Shown here: piece after piece, positions 35,851 through 48,339 of the stretch
Position numbering within the stretch: position 1 is the first letter of the stretch
Layout: each line of letters starts with the position of its first letter
Origin: Myxocyprinus asiaticus
Lineage: Eukaryota > Chordata > Actinopteri > Cypriniformes > Catostomidae
Length of the DNA stretch: 64,000 nt
Direction of reading: 5' to 3'
NCBI RefSeq assembly: GCF_019703515.2
Contig: NC_059346.1
Coordinates: forward strand, 13,310,501-13,374,500
Made by a program: the position numbers and the translations under genes
Notes under the pieces: generated by a model
Told to the model about the DNA's origin: nothing
The model's database searches: none
Seen by the model: only the letters and a program-made list of their open reading frames with translations

Positions 35851-35853
35851 TAA

Positions 35854-37911
35854 ATATCAGCAATCCATTTTTGACGCATTGCCTCGCAGTGTAGAAACAG
35901 TATCACCTATGTGATGTTTGCTAACGTATGAGGAAATGAGAGGTTTTCAATTGCATTTATCAGTAAATAAATAAACAGAAAATTAACACACATAACTCTT
36001 TTTGAAAAAAGCAACTAAAATTATTTACTTGGTTCAGTTTAGATTTAAAGGGACAGAGAGCAAGTTTAGCCATTGGAGCTCAATTTTAACTGCAGTCCCT
36101 AGACAAATACTCTATTACAAAAAGATACAAAAGAAAATTATTACGGTGTAAATTCAAAACCTAACATTTTACTTTGTACTTCTAAAACGCATTACCCCCA
36201 ACATTGGTGGCAGTTCAGGGGAGGCAGAAGGCAGAGAGAGGCTGGTGATGCTAACAGCTAAAAATCTTTTGAAAATTTAACAGAGGGCACAGAGGGGAGA
36301 CACTGGGCATCAATGTTTCATACTGTCAAACATTGCCTTCTTATTTCTCTAACAAGTGTGGAACCTTGACAAACACAAACACACACATTACAATCAAGAA
36401 AGAATTCTGGCATCTCACTCATGCTCTAAATACATATTATTGCTGATCAAATCGAAATTTATAAAAACACTTTAAAAACAGTTAACCACTAAGAACTTCC
36501 TAAAATTAATTCTATGTTCTTTTTTCTGTTATTCGCTTCTTTCTAGTTTCCCATTGATGAGCTGTGAGAGGTAAATTGGTAGAGGCACTTAGCGGCGATT
36601 TACTGCAAACCCATTAAACACACAAACAGCGTTAAGAAAGTGGAGGCATGGGTCCCTGCCAAGCACCATACCTCACACAACTTTAAATGTTTTAAATTTA
36701 CCTCTTATTTGTTCCAGCAGCCCCACATGCCCAGCAATAGTTGGAAATACATAGGGTAAACACAAAAAGAGAGCACAGGGTACAAAGAGAAAGGACATAC
36801 ATACCACTAGCGGGAGACGTAGCAATCAGGATTTGGGGTACGTGGTGATAGTGCATGCTTTTTTTCAGTTGAATAGCTAATGCAAACTACTTTTGTTGTC
36901 ATGACAAGCCTTATTCACCAAAACATTGAAGAACTATGCCCTTGCTTTATGGATTTGTGTGGAAAATACCAATATGGACAGACACCAATATCTAGCAAAT
37001 CTTTCTCTCAGTCTGAGATTCACTCTCACGGACACGCACAAAATTCCATTTCACCAAGCCAAATTGCTGTGCAATGGCACTGCTTTGAAGGAGAATGCTC
37101 GGAAAGTCTAGAGGTGAAGAGCTCAGATATGGGAGTAGAAAGAAAAAAGAGAGAAAGAGAATGAGGGACAATAAGAACTTGAGCAAGATATGACGAGAGC
37201 ATTAGACTGTTCTTGGCAGGTCTAGCAGCTCTGGTACTGAGACTGATAGATCAGATGTAATTGACAATTAGCTTTATGACACACTGAATTACAGGCCTTC
37301 TAATAGTGCCAGAGACACAGGAAATGTTCCTTCATGCCACGGTCAAAATCACTGAGATCACATTTTTCCCCATTCTGATGGTAGATGTGAACATTAATTG
37401 AAGCTCCTGATCCATATCTGAATGATTTTATGCATTTTACAATTGGCTGATTAGATAATCGCATGAAAATGTACGTGTACATGTGTTCCTAATAAAGTGT
37501 TCAGAGAGTGTATATTTATATTTTGATGACTTAATGTGAGGCATATTCCATATAATGGTAAAGTAAAATTTTCCACTTAAGTAAAAGTTGTTAGAAGTTG
37601 AGACAGATGTTTTCTTTAGTAGACTGTTTGATTTAAATCCTTCATTTCACAATGTTTACTCACATTTGGTGCTTGACGAGTGTAGACTCTGGACCCTGCC
37701 CATGACCCTCTGATAAATAATGATTCCACTAGCCAGTGTAATTTACAGGTGAGTCAGCATATGCGAGACTGTGTGTGCGTGTTTGTGTATTTGCTCTCCA
37801 CTGCAACCCCTTTCACTGATAGATAGAATAAGTGTGTGCTCTTTTTATACCATGTAACTCTTGGCTCCATTTTGCCGTCCTATGAAGAATTACCCTCTGA
37901 AAGCTTATGAA

Positions 37912-37973
<62 letters not shown>

Positions 37974-39559
37974 TACATCTTTTATCTGACTGCATCCTCA
38001 GCCCTCAGCACTGCCAGGTATGTCTTTAGCAAAGCTATGAGAAGCTCACCTGACCAAATTTTATTTATTTTATTACAAATAAGTGCAAATAAGTAGCATT
38101 ATCCATGAACCGAGGAAGAATGGGAAGGGCATCATGTTGCCCATTCTACTGTATGGTGGGAAGACCCGTACTAGAAGTACGTACTCTCCATTTTCAGATT
38201 TTCACAACAATTTTACCATTATTTTTTTTTTTTACTACATTCATCAAGCTCAAACATTCTACTCTGTTAACAAAGTTATTATGATAAAATTGCATATAAT
38301 ATATAAAAAAATATATAAGTTTAAAAGTATAAGTATCAATGACTACAAACCAACATATGGGCCATAACTAGCTAGCTCCTACTGAATGGTAAGCTTAGTT
38401 TAGGCATAATCTCAAACCCTATTATTTATTTTGTCATAACAGGTTGTAACATGGTTTTGAGCCTGATTTGTGTGTGTGTATATCATTTCCTGATGGTTAA
38501 GTTCTGGCCAGACTCGAACCTGCATCCCCACTCATATGAGTGCATGTGTGTTCCTGCTAAGCCGTGGCTCTGGCAATATTAATTATCATATTATTCTGAA
38601 TAATAAGTTGTTTACCAGTTAATAATGATCTGGACTGCTTTCTACATAATTGCCTTCTGCAAAGATTTTCACTGATGTATTTTTGACATGCTGAAGAATC
38701 TTCCAACTCCAAGCAACAAACACTACCTATTTCTTCATTTGATTACTTTGTTTAGCTTGCTTCTAAGCCATCGATTGCATTTACTTCCTGATGGGTTTAT
38801 TTTATTTAGTTTTTGTGTTGTAGATAGTATTTACAGGGCAAAATGGCCCCTGAAGAGGGAACGATAAATCTAAGTTGGCAAGGCAACAATAAATAGAACA
38901 GTGATCAAAGCATTTGGTGGACTGTGCGTCTCTGTTAGGCCTGCTAGGGGCTCAGGTCCCCGGAGCTGCGGTCTTCCAGGCCCTTAGAATACAATGCTCT
39001 GTCTTATTCAAAAACACAAAGGCAGAGTTGGACTATTAACTACTCTGGAAACAAATGCAAAACATCACCATTTACGCTCTCGTTTTAAGACTTTCTTTTT
39101 GTGATGCCACTGTTCCCTGAACTCTTTCTTTGACCTATGGGAAACATCCATTCATCATACCGTATTATAAAAACTAGGCATGGCAGCTCCATGTACAGCC
39201 TGTGATAAATATAGACAAGACTGCTCTCTCTCTCTTTCTTTCTTGCTTTCTCTCTTCTCAACCTTCCTCTACTTGCTCACAGTGAGCTAATGAGGAAGAG
39301 GAACAGAGATATAGAGACACCAATATGGTGTGTGTGCATAAAAAAAGGGAAAGAGAGACTTGAACAAGGTGGCATATGAAGGTGCAACAGAGAAATTAAA
39401 TTTAATGGCCTAAATGAAATGCTTCAGGCAGGACAATGGTTATTTTTCCTGTCCTTAATTGCATTAAAAGCACTAAGTACAACTGAGTGAACCAAACACA
39501 CCAGGGCCCAGCTGATGTTACTAAGGAGGGCTATAATACCTGGTTGCGGTTTCTTGCCT
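35854..39559. other. intronic sequence; TG microsatellite and tRNA-like stretch
   Basis: A TG repeat of about 28 units runs 37915-37970. At 38495-38575 the minus strand reads CCACGGCTTAGCAGGAACAC and GCAGGTTCGAGTCTGGCC, A-box- and B-box-like sequence, most likely a tRNA-derived SINE head or a tRNA pseudogene. The remainder, including frames at 36880-37186, has no recognised domain and no exon. Confidence 0.5.
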
Positions 39560-40059
39560 AGTTTCCTTGATTTCCCAGTTCTGGTCACCTCAGCAGAGTG
39601 ACCACTCTCCTCCTCTTGGGACCGTCCTTGGTGGACCGCATCCCGGCAGCCGATGCGATGGCATTGGGGACTCAGGGTGCTGGTGTGAAGTTTTTTACTG
39701 GCCAAAAGAGCAGCAAATTTATTACGGCCAAATCAGAAATCTGCATTGCGGCTTGGAGCGTTCAAACTGGTCACCACGCCAGTCATCGCCAAAGAACTAT
39801 TGACATGCAAAATCTCAATAGCACCATTATCTGAATTATGACTCACTGGATCAGGCACGGTATTCCAGATTGCCCTGTTGAATAAATCGCAGCACTTGAT
39901 CAGCTGGACGACATGGATGAAGAAGAAAAGCAAATAACATCATCAATCCTAGATTGTGCCATCCCTCTATGCCTGCCTAGCTGCCACCAGACACAACTAT
40001 GGATCTCACACGAGTGCCTGGATTTGGTGTGAGAGCGGAAGCGAGTCAAACACATCAAC

Positions 40060-41056
40060 TTTGAGCAATACCAACAGCTGTGCAGAGAAGTCCGAAAGAT
40101 GATGAAGGCTGAACAAGAAGCCTATTGGAATAAGTTAGTGGCTGACCTCGAGGAAACAGCATCCAGGCATGAATATCAAGTCTTGTACCAGACAAGTTGA
40201 GTGGACGAAGCAAATCAACAAATGACAACATAAAGACGATGGATGGAACCTTCGTTAGCTCATCCAGAGAGCGTCTACAGTGATGGAAGGAGCTCTTCGA
40301 AGAACTACTCAACCATGATTCACCGCACAGATTGACAGCAGAGTCAACACCCATCGACCCACCTGAGAATCCACTCTTCGATGGCAAGCCAACTGTTGAC
40401 GAAATGAGAACCGCCATAAAATCGCTGAAGAATGAAATGGCTCCTGGATTAGACTAAGTCACCGTCAAAGCGATCAAAGCCGGAGGAGAAGTCTTGTTAA
40501 ATCGGCTTCACATGCTCCTACAACTGATTTGGCACTCAGAACACATTCCATTAACGTGGAAGGCCGTTATCGTACCAATTCTGAAGACAATTGGGAATAC
40601 AAAAACTATTGTGGGATCAGTCTACTCTCCATTATCATTAAGGTGTTCATGAAGATCGTTCAATCCAGTCTGAAGAAATATTGCGAGCAGATGAGACGAG
40701 AAGAACAAGCCGGATTCAGGCCAAATTGGGGCTGCTGCGATCAAATCTTTTCTATTTGTCAGTTGATGAAGAAAGAATTCGATGTGGGAAGCATACCATC
40801 ATCATCTTTATTGACTTCAGATCAGCGTTCGACTGCGTCCATTGGCCAGCCATGTGGAGGACATTGGAGGCAGAACACATGCCTCAGAAGATCATCAAAC
40901 TCCTTCAAACATCATACGATGGCTCGTCCAGCAGCCATATTTGAAGACACGGACACCGAGGCTACCGACATCCTCTATGATATTGCCCGAATTGCCCAAC
41001 CGTACAGTCTGTAGATTAAACCAGACAAAACCAAAGTCCTGACAATGGATGGATTG
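40060..41056 (+). pseudogene. LINE reverse transcriptase, 5' half, with catalytic box deleted
   Basis: Reading moves between frames: linker 40060-40200, CKNY-like block KNYCGISLLSIIIKVFMKIV at 40595-40655, EEQAGFRPNWGC at 40700, then FIDFRSAFDCVHW at 40805-40845 with the first catalytic Asp. At about 40940 the text jumps from the SSSSHI end to FEDTDTEATDILYDIARIAQ, which in the family lies after the FADD box. So roughly a hundred codons, including the FADD catalytic pair, are deleted. Several stops and frameshifts are also present. Confidence 0.75.
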
Positions 41057-41073
41057 ATCACACGGACTGGGAG

Positions 41074-43370
41074 ATGTTCTTTTACGACATCGATCTTTAC
41101 GCTGATAGCGTAATGTGTTTCATCAGAATGTGCGTAGAGGACGTGGTTCCGACCAGAACAATACGGATCTATCCGAATCAGAAACCATGGATAAATAAAG
41201 ATGTTCGCATGGCACTTAATGCGCGGACCTCCGCTTTTAATTCCGGGAACGCGGAGGAGCATAAACAAGCCAGTTATGCCCTCCGAAAAACTAACAGAAC
41301 CGCAAAACGCCAGTACAGGAACAAGATTGAAGGACAGTTTAACACCACCAACTCTAGAAGCATGTGGCAGGGAATTAACATCATCACGGACTTTAAAGGG
41401 AATAAAAACTCCGCCATGAACACCGCTGCCTCTCTCCCGGATGAGCTAAATACTTTTTATGCTCGTTTTGAGGGAAATAACACCGCCCTCGCGGAGAGAG
41501 CTCTCGCGGCTGAAGCTACAGAGGTTAGTTCACTCTCTGTCTCTGTAGCGGATGTAACTTGATCCTTCCGACGGGTGAATATCCGCAAAGCCACGGGCCC
41601 AGACGGCATTCTGGTCCGCGTCATCAGAGCGTGCGCGAACCAGCTGGCTGGTGTTTTTACGGACATTTTCAACCTTTCCCTCTCCTTGTCTGTAGTCCCC
41701 ACATGTTTTAAAACATCCACCATTGTGCCTGTTCCAAAACAATCAAAAATAACTTGCTTGGGCCTGGGTAGCTCAGTGGTAAAATACACTGGCTACCACC
41801 CCTGGAGTTCGCTAGCTTGCTAGTTCGAATCCCAGGGCATGCTGAGTGACTCCAGCCAGGTCTCCTAAGCAACCAAATTGGCCCGGTTGCTAGGGAGGGT
41901 AGAGTCACATGGGGTAACCTCCTCGTGGTCGCTATAATGTGGTTTGTTCTCGGTGGGGCGCATGGTGAATTGAGCGTGGTTGCCGCGGTGGGTGGCGTGA
42001 AGCCTCCACACGCGCTATGTCTCCGTGGCAACGCGCTCAACAAGCCACGTGATAAGATGCGCGGGTTAACTGTCTCAGACACGGAGGCAACTGGGATTCG
42101 TCCTCCGCCACCCGGACTGAGGCGAATCACTATGCAACCATGAGGACTTAGAGCGCATTGGGAATTGGGCAATCCAAATTGGGAGAAAAAGGGGAAAAAT
42201 CCCCCCCCCCCCCCAAAAAAAATAACTTGCTTAAATGACTGGTGTCCTGTTGCTCTGACTCCCATCATCAGCAAATGCTTTGAGAGACTAATCAGAGATT
42301 ACATCTGCTCTGTGCTGCCTCTCTCTCTTGACCCGCTGCAGTTTGCTTACCGCAACAACCGCTCCACTGATGATGCCAATACACACTGCTCTCTCCCACC
42401 TGGAAAAAAAAGAACACTTATGTGAGAATGCTGTTTGTAGACTACAGCTCAGCATTCAACACCATAGTGCCCTCCAAGCTAGATGAGAAACTCCGGGCTC
42501 TGGGCTTAAACAGCTCGCTGTGCAGCTGGATCCTGGACTTCCTGTCAAGCAGACGCCAGGTGGTTAGAATAGGCAGCAACATCTCCTCATCACTGACCCT
42601 CAACACTGGAGCCCCGCAGGGCTGTGTTCTCAGCCCACTACTGTATTCCTTGTACACACATGACTGTGTGGCAACACATAGCTCCAATGCCATCATCAAG
42701 TTTGCTGATGACACGACGGTGGTAGGTCTGATCACTGACAATGATGAAACAGCCTACAGAGAGGAGGTGCACACTCTGGTGTCAGGAGCACAACCTCTCC
42801 CTCAACGTCAGTAAGACAAAGGAGCTTGTGGTGGACTTCAGAAGAAAAGACAGAGAACACAGTCCCATCACCATCAATGGAGCACCGGTGGAGAGAGTCA
42901 GCAGCTTCAAGTTCCTGGGTGTCCACATCACTGAGGAACTCACATGGTCCATCCACACTGAAGTCGTTGTGAAGAAGGCTCATCAGCGCCTCTTCTTCCT
43001 GAGACGGCTGAGGAAGTTTGGAATGAACCGCCACATCCTCACACGGTTCTACACCTGCACTGCAGAGAGCATCCTGACTGGCTGCATCTCCGCCTGGTAC
43101 GGCAATAGCACCGCCCACAACCGCAAAGCACTGCAAAGGGTGGTGCGAACTGCCAGACACATCATCGGAGGTGAGCTTCCCTCCCTCCAGGAAATATATA
43201 CAAGGCGGTGTGTGAAAAAAGCTCGGAGGATCATCAGAGACTCCAGCCACCCAAGCCATGGGCTGTTCTCACTGCTACCATCAAGTAGGCGGTATCGCAG
43301 CATCAGGACCCGCACCAGCCAACTCCATGATAGCTTCTTCCCCCAAGCAATCAGACTTCTGAACTCTTGA
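41074..43370 (+). pseudogene. CR1/L2-like LINE polyprotein (RT), interrupted
   Basis: Pre-RT region: IRIYPNQKPWINKDVRMALN, YRNKIEGQFNTTNSRSMWQG. A TGA at 41560-41562 is followed by [20 protein letters not shown] and [19 protein letters not shown], where the SINE splits the frame. RT resumes [37 protein letters not shown], then a frameshift near 42420. It continues [20 protein letters not shown] (first Asp), [34 protein letters not shown] (FADD intact). A shift near 42780 leads to [50 protein letters not shown], stop near 43370. Catalytic residues are preserved but the frame is broken. Confidence 0.85.
41760..42217 (+). mobile_element. tRNA-derived SINE with 15-bp target duplication
   Basis: Head GGGCCTGGGTAGCTCAGTGG (A box) and TAGTTCGAATCCCAGGGC (B box) are those of a tRNA. 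The body 'ctccagccaggtctcctaagcaaccaaattggcccgg' is shared nearly word for word with the copy at 54901-55333. The 3' end is GGGAATTGGGCAATCCAAAT plus AAAAAGGGG and a C run. The target duplication AAAAATAACTTGCTT lies at 41745-41759 and 42218-42232. It sits inside LINE coding sequence. Confidence 0.92.
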
Positions 43371-44565
43371 TCTCCCACGATCAAAATACATCAGCACTGC
43401 ACTTTATTACCCTTACTCTTATATCTCACACCGGACTGTCATAAATTATATTATTATTATATTATATTCTCTCTTAACAACTGACTATCAGCCGACAGCC
43501 TGAATGTCAATACAGTACAATACTGTACATTCTATATATACTATATACACTTTTTTTTATATATTTTTATTTTTTATTTTTATTGAATAATGTGCATCTA
43601 TATAGTGCGTATTGTATACTGTACAGTGTATGTTATTATTTGTATATTGTTGAGTGTAATTATGTATATATCAGATGTTTAAATTGTACTGTGTTCATTT
43701 GATGTTATTGTAAATTGGTATATGTCTCATCACTGTCACGACTGCTATGTTGATCGGAACTGCACCCAAGAATTTCACACACCATTGCACTTGTGTATAT
43801 GGCTGTGTGACAAAGTGGTTTGATTTGATTTGATTTGGATTGCAGGCCAATGTTCACCTCGATGGGGTCCAAATCAAACAAGTGCAAGAATTCAAATATT
43901 TGGGATCCCTAGTTCAGGAGAGGAAAGTGGCACCTGCCACCGAATTCCACAGTAGAATCGGCCAGGCAACAGCAGCATTCGCGTCGCTCAAGTAGTGCCT
44001 ATGGAAAAAGAACCATATCTCCATCAAGACTAAAATACGTCTTTTCCGGACACTGATCCTGCCAGTTCTTATATATGGCTCCGAAACATGGACCCTGCTC
44101 AAGTCAGACCTGAACAAACTTGAGGTCTTCCAAATGCAATGCCTGCGGCAGATCCTGGTAGTTTCCCTTCGGGACCAACTTCGAAACGAGACCATCTGTA
44201 CAGAATGTGATAAATAACCAACAACTGAAGAGGCGATTCAATCGAGATGGCTGAGGTGGTTCGGGCACGTCTGCCGAATGAACACCAACCGGATACCATA
44301 TCAGCTTCTCTGGCGTCAACGACCAATGGATTGGAGAGTGCAAAAGTCTGCACCGAAGAAGACCTGATACAAGCAAATCGAAAAAGACTTTAAACACCAG
44401 CAAATCAACCCCTATGATGCCAAGGCCATCACCATGGATCGACAAGCATGGAAAGGCAATATGAATGAGGTTCGAAGTCCAGCGGCACCCAAAGCAGCGT
44501 ACGGACTCCGGAGGCAACCCCAGCAATTCGCCAGCTAGGGATCAAAGAAGAAAGAAAGAAAGAAA

Positions 44566-45500
44566 ATACCTGGAGAAAGCTATCTGTTTACATTCTCATT
44601 CAGTTGTTTGGCTGGCACATGACCACTCAGAAGTATGATACCTGCTTGCCATAGTAGTAGAAAGGGAACAATAAAAGTCCATTTCACACTTTTAATAGCT
44701 CTCTACTATTATATAATGAAATATTTGTGATTCATATAGTGATAAAAAAAAAATATTTTTGTACGAATACATGGTTACTTCTGAACGCCCATCATTGGAG
44801 AAAGATGGTTTGTGGCAGCAGAATGGTAGTTACGGCATCCGCCGTACTAACTGGGGCACAACCCATGTATCGTTCATTTTTTATCCATGTCCAGAAAACC
44901 CAGGGTAATACCATGGTACGTTTTGGTACTCTTAAGTGGGTTTTAGTATCAGGAGCCAGGCCCTCTATCTCCTCTTCACTACTTTCCTAATTTCTCATTA
45001 AATACATCCATCCCACTCAATTGCTCCTTCTTTCTTTCTCTCAGGCTCTGAACATTGTGATTTTCTTCATATATTTTCATATATCTCCTACGCTATAACC
45101 CATTTATCATTCACACAACATGAAACAGTAATCAAAATAAACCACAATACTGCATAAGCAATTTAATCAAAGTCTCCTCTTTTCCCATCTCTCCATGGTA
45201 ACAGCTCATTGCAGTGCAAATTCGTAATTTCAAATACGACTGCTATTAAGCATCGCTCTCCCCCTCTCTTGTTCGCCCTCTCTATCCTTCCCTAATGTAA
45301 ACAAACAGAGGCAGACTTCTGTTAAGCTGCACAGCTGAAAGCCCCGCCCCTCTCGTAGCTACAAGGCCCGTTGAGTATTCCAGCAACTCTTTGGAATCTT
45401 CAAACAACAAAGATAAACAAGTGTTCCAATTAATAATTAATTACCACTTAGACACTCAACTGCTTCTGTACTCTCCATGGGGAATGACTCAAAAACGTAA

Positions 45501-45549
<49 letters not shown>

Positions 45550-45963
45550 TATAGACAGGGAAGAGAGGTCAACAGACAGGAAACAGAACACATATATGTT
45601 ATGTTCACAGTCAGCGGGTGCATCTGAAAGCTAAGCCTGCTAACTTCTGCCTGACTGCTCTGTCAGTCAATGACTTAACCGGAATTTCTTATCACAATTG
45701 ACATTGTTATTTAAAAAAAAAAAAATCTAAAATCAAATCATCAAGTTCATCTTCAAACCTGACAGCTGCTTGGAATGCTTTTTTTTTTTTTCGTTTTTTT
45801 AATTTTTCCAGCATAGACAGAGCACATTGCAATTGATAAAAAGTGTCTCAAGACATAATTTTAAAAGTTTTAATAGAACTGTTCTTGACTTGATATGGTG
45901 TTCAGTCTAGTGAATGTTTACATAGAAAAAACAATAAAAAAAAAAATAGAATAGCAGACAGAA
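44566..45963. other. intronic sequence with CA microsatellite
   Basis: A CA repeat runs 45503-45547. Homopolymer A and T tracts lie at 45713-45723 and 45780-45792. No exon, RNA gene or repeat ends recognised; the frame at 44727-44990 has no known domain. Confidence 0.5.
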
Positions 45964-46088
45964 TAGGGCTGGGCGATATGGCAAAAAAAAAGACTTTTCA
46001 TCTTAATAGTTTTCAGCAGATGTTTGACATTTTCAAGATGATAACTGGATGCCACTTGCAGAAATTAAACATGCAACATAGTGAGGAC

Positions 46089-47180
46089 TAGGGCTGTAAT
46101 GATACACGAACCGCAACCGAAATCGCGATACAAACATCCACGATCCCGTGTCGCGGTTCGAGAAGACCGAACCACGACACATGCCCCTCTCCAACTCCAG
46201 CAGCCTGTCTTTAGTTACAGATGCAGTCCCTTGAGCTCTTTACACACACTACAATAAAATTAGGGTGACCATAACCCTAATTTTGGTCCTCTTTTTCAGA
46301 CCTTAAAAAAGCGTCCGGCCGGGATTTCTAAATTTGCGAAAATGTCCGGGATTCGGCTTTAGTTGCATTATGATGTGCATCTGGTCTAATACTTCATTGT
46401 GTGCGCACACATATTTGCATTGCTTTAACCCCTCTTTGTAAGTCCCGCCTTCTCGCACACCAACTGGTAGATTATAAGAGGCTTGCAGCAACTATTGGCC
46501 AAATTCCTGCCTGTCAATCTCTCCACGAATGCGTGAAGCACTGTTGTGTTCGGCATCAAACAGTTGCTTGACAGTAGCAGCAAATGACAGCTGAGTGGAA
46601 ACAATGCCCAAACGAAAGTGCAAATTTACAGAAGATTTGCACAAACAATTCCCATGCTTTCGTCCAGGTCGAGATCCATGGGAAGCAGAATGTACGACAT
46701 GTAAAGCTGGCACTTATGTGTAAGTTGCTAATAAAGGTGCAAGTGATTTAGAAGCACACATTAGCTCTGCGAAGCATAAAGGGTCAGCAAAAGGTAAAAG
46801 TTCATCAGGTAAATTAACGGACTACTTTTTGCAACCAGTTAAAATTATCACATTGCTTCATTTTCCATGGCCATTCAAAATAATAGTAACAGTAAAGGAA
46901 GGTACGCTCATGGCATCAAATATTTTATTTTAGTACATGGACATTCAAAATGATGTTGGAAATTTTTATTTATTTATATATATTTATGTTATGCTAATAG
47001 AGTGTCTTTTTCACTCTATTAAAGTTTGCATTCATAGTAACACTGTTTTGAACACTGTTTATTCCACCCAATCCCCCCCCCCCCAAAAAAATTAAATAAA
47101 TATCGAGGTATGAACCGAACCGTGGCTCAAAAATCGAGGTGTGAACCGAACCGTGGATTTTGTGTATCGTTACAGCCCTA
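46089..47180. mobile_element. inner hAT element with perfect 8-bp TSD
   Basis: Left end TAGGGCTGTAATGATACACG, right end TGTGTATCGTTACAGCCCTA. GTGAGGAC flanks it at 46081-46088 and 47181-47188 exactly. Subterminal repeats GAACCGAACCGTGG at 47115 and 47146 and inverted GGTTCG/CGAACC on the left are typical of hAT transposase binding regions. It lies within the outer hAT, so it inserted later. Confidence 0.9.
46604..46859 (+). pseudogene. zinc-finger N-terminal fragment of a hAT-type transposase
   Basis: From ATG at 46604 the plus strand reads MPKRKCKFTEDLHKQFPCFR, then DPWEAECTTCKAGTYV, a TAA stop, and VANKGASDLEAHISSAKHKG followed by SSSGKLTDYFLQPVK. The Cys-x2-Cys (CTTC) and His-x5-His (HISSAKH) spacing and the 'KHK...SSxKLTxFF' block fit the BED/C2H2-like DNA-binding finger found at the start of several hAT-like proteins (family knowledge). 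One in-frame stop, then the frame ends; no RNase H-like catalytic domain follows. Which source gene supplied it is unknown. Confidence 0.6.
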
Positions 47181-47504
47181 GTGAGGACCTGTGACAACAA
47201 TGTAGTATGTGAATGATTTTAACAAGGCTTTCTTCCATATTAGGGCCAATTTATTCTTTGTATTTTCTACTTCTTTTATTATTGACACTTGTATTTTTGA
47301 GTTGCTTTTCATTCTTTTACTCTGCTCATTTTAATTGTCAATTTTACATTTTTTTCATGAATCACTTGATATGAAATGTTAAATAAATGCATTTAAACAG
47401 CAATTACAATCACGGGAAACAATGTATCATGCACTCAAATTTAATAGTTGTGTACAAATGTGGCTGTATCGATTCTGGTGCACAGCTTACTGCGTGTTGA
47501 TTAA

Positions 47505-47552
47505 ATTTTTACATTTATTCATTTAGCAGACGCTTTTATCTAAAGTGGTTAA
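47505..47552. repeat. SINE 3' tail remnant
   Basis: TTACATTTATTCATTTAGCA followed by GACGCTTTTATCTAAAGTGG is the inverted V-SINE/L2-type tail, as in 18877-18930. Only the tail is present, inside the outer hAT element. Confidence 0.55.
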
Positions 47553-48266
47553 GACAAAAACATTCCGGTGCGGTTGCCAGATATTAAATACTGGAATCAT
47601 TATATATGACTAAGATGTTGTATTTTCATTATCTAGTGTCTACCATCAAACCTTTTGGTGACCATGGCAGAAGTATCCAAAAACCCACAACATTTAATGC
47701 TTTAATATTTACTCACAATTGTGTTTTCAAATTAGCCTAATTTGGCATGAAACCCTGGCAACACTGCTCACACGCTGCAGCTGCTTTGGGGAAGAGAGAG
47801 CGAGTATTCTAAATATTCTAAAAGTATATTAATTTTAAAACTTAAGAATTCTAAAAGTACAGCTGAATACAGGTGCTTGAAAACATAACAGGGGCTGAAT
47901 ACAGTTACTACATTTTTGTATTATGTATACCTAACACCGTTACATGTACTCCCTTGTAAATAGTACATAAATAAACAGCAATGGTGTTGATGTCGAAATT
48001 GCTGTTGTGTTCAGTCTATAGCTGTATTGCATTATCAGTGTTGTCTTGTTCGGAACGATATCGTATTAGCCGGATGGCTAGCTAGCTAGCAGCTACCTAG
48101 CCTCATTACTGGTTTAAATGACAGCAGGACTATGTAGTCGCTAACTAGGTCAAACTTCCTAACAGACTAATTTGTGATTCAGTTAGTTAGCTGTATGTAT
48201 AACTTTGCCAAACTGCTTGCGTTTTTAGCAACACACCTGATCCGATAATCTATATAGAACATAGGC

Positions 48267-48270
<4 letters not shown>

Positions 48271-48334
<64 letters not shown>
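48271..48334. repeat. TA microsatellite, about 32 units
   Basis: An uninterrupted TA dinucleotide run near the right end of the outer hAT element; likely length-variable and a cruciform-forming sequence. Confidence 0.95.

Positions 48335-48339
<5 letters not shown>

Larger units (their letters stand above)
41057..43842 (+). mobile_element. CR1/L2-like LINE nested in the first LINE
   Basis: A 5'-truncated LINE starting in the pre-RT region. It ends in a 3' UTR of AT-rich sequence and the tail TGTGTATATGGCTGTGTGAC, then a short GATTT repeat at 43822-43836. GGATTG occurs at 41051-41056 and again at 43837-43842, consistent with a short target duplication, and removing the insert restores the host LINE frame (MDG-LQANVHLDGV). 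A SINE is nested in it at 41760-42217. Confidence 0.85.
39560..44565 (+). mobile_element. LINE (endonuclease-RT type), split by another LINE
   Basis: Two halves of one plus-strand LINE, 39560-41056 and 43837-44565, separated by a nested LINE. The left half has the linker region (HINFEQYQQLCREVRKMMKA, EAYWNKLVADLEETASRHEY) and RT motifs (RREEQAGFRPNWGCCDQIFS; FIDFRSAFDCVHWPAMWRTL). The right half has VQEFKYLGSLVQERKV, TKIRLFRTLILPVLIYGSET and RWLRWFGHVCRMNTNRIPYQ, the conserved C-terminal block of such elements. It ends in a GAAA repeat at 44547-44565. Most of the endonuclease domain is missing at about 39830-39890. Confidence 0.8.

Noticed and set aside
38495..38575. Possible tRNA gene on the minus strand
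   Set aside because: Same reasoning: B box is good, cloverleaf is not.
41708..42274. 188-codon minus-strand frame
   Set aside because: Antisense through the tRNA-derived SINE and its LINE flanks; the frame is a product of SINE composition.
42732..43259. 175-codon minus-strand frame
   Set aside because: Shadow of the L2-like RT gene, which is clearly coding on the plus strand.
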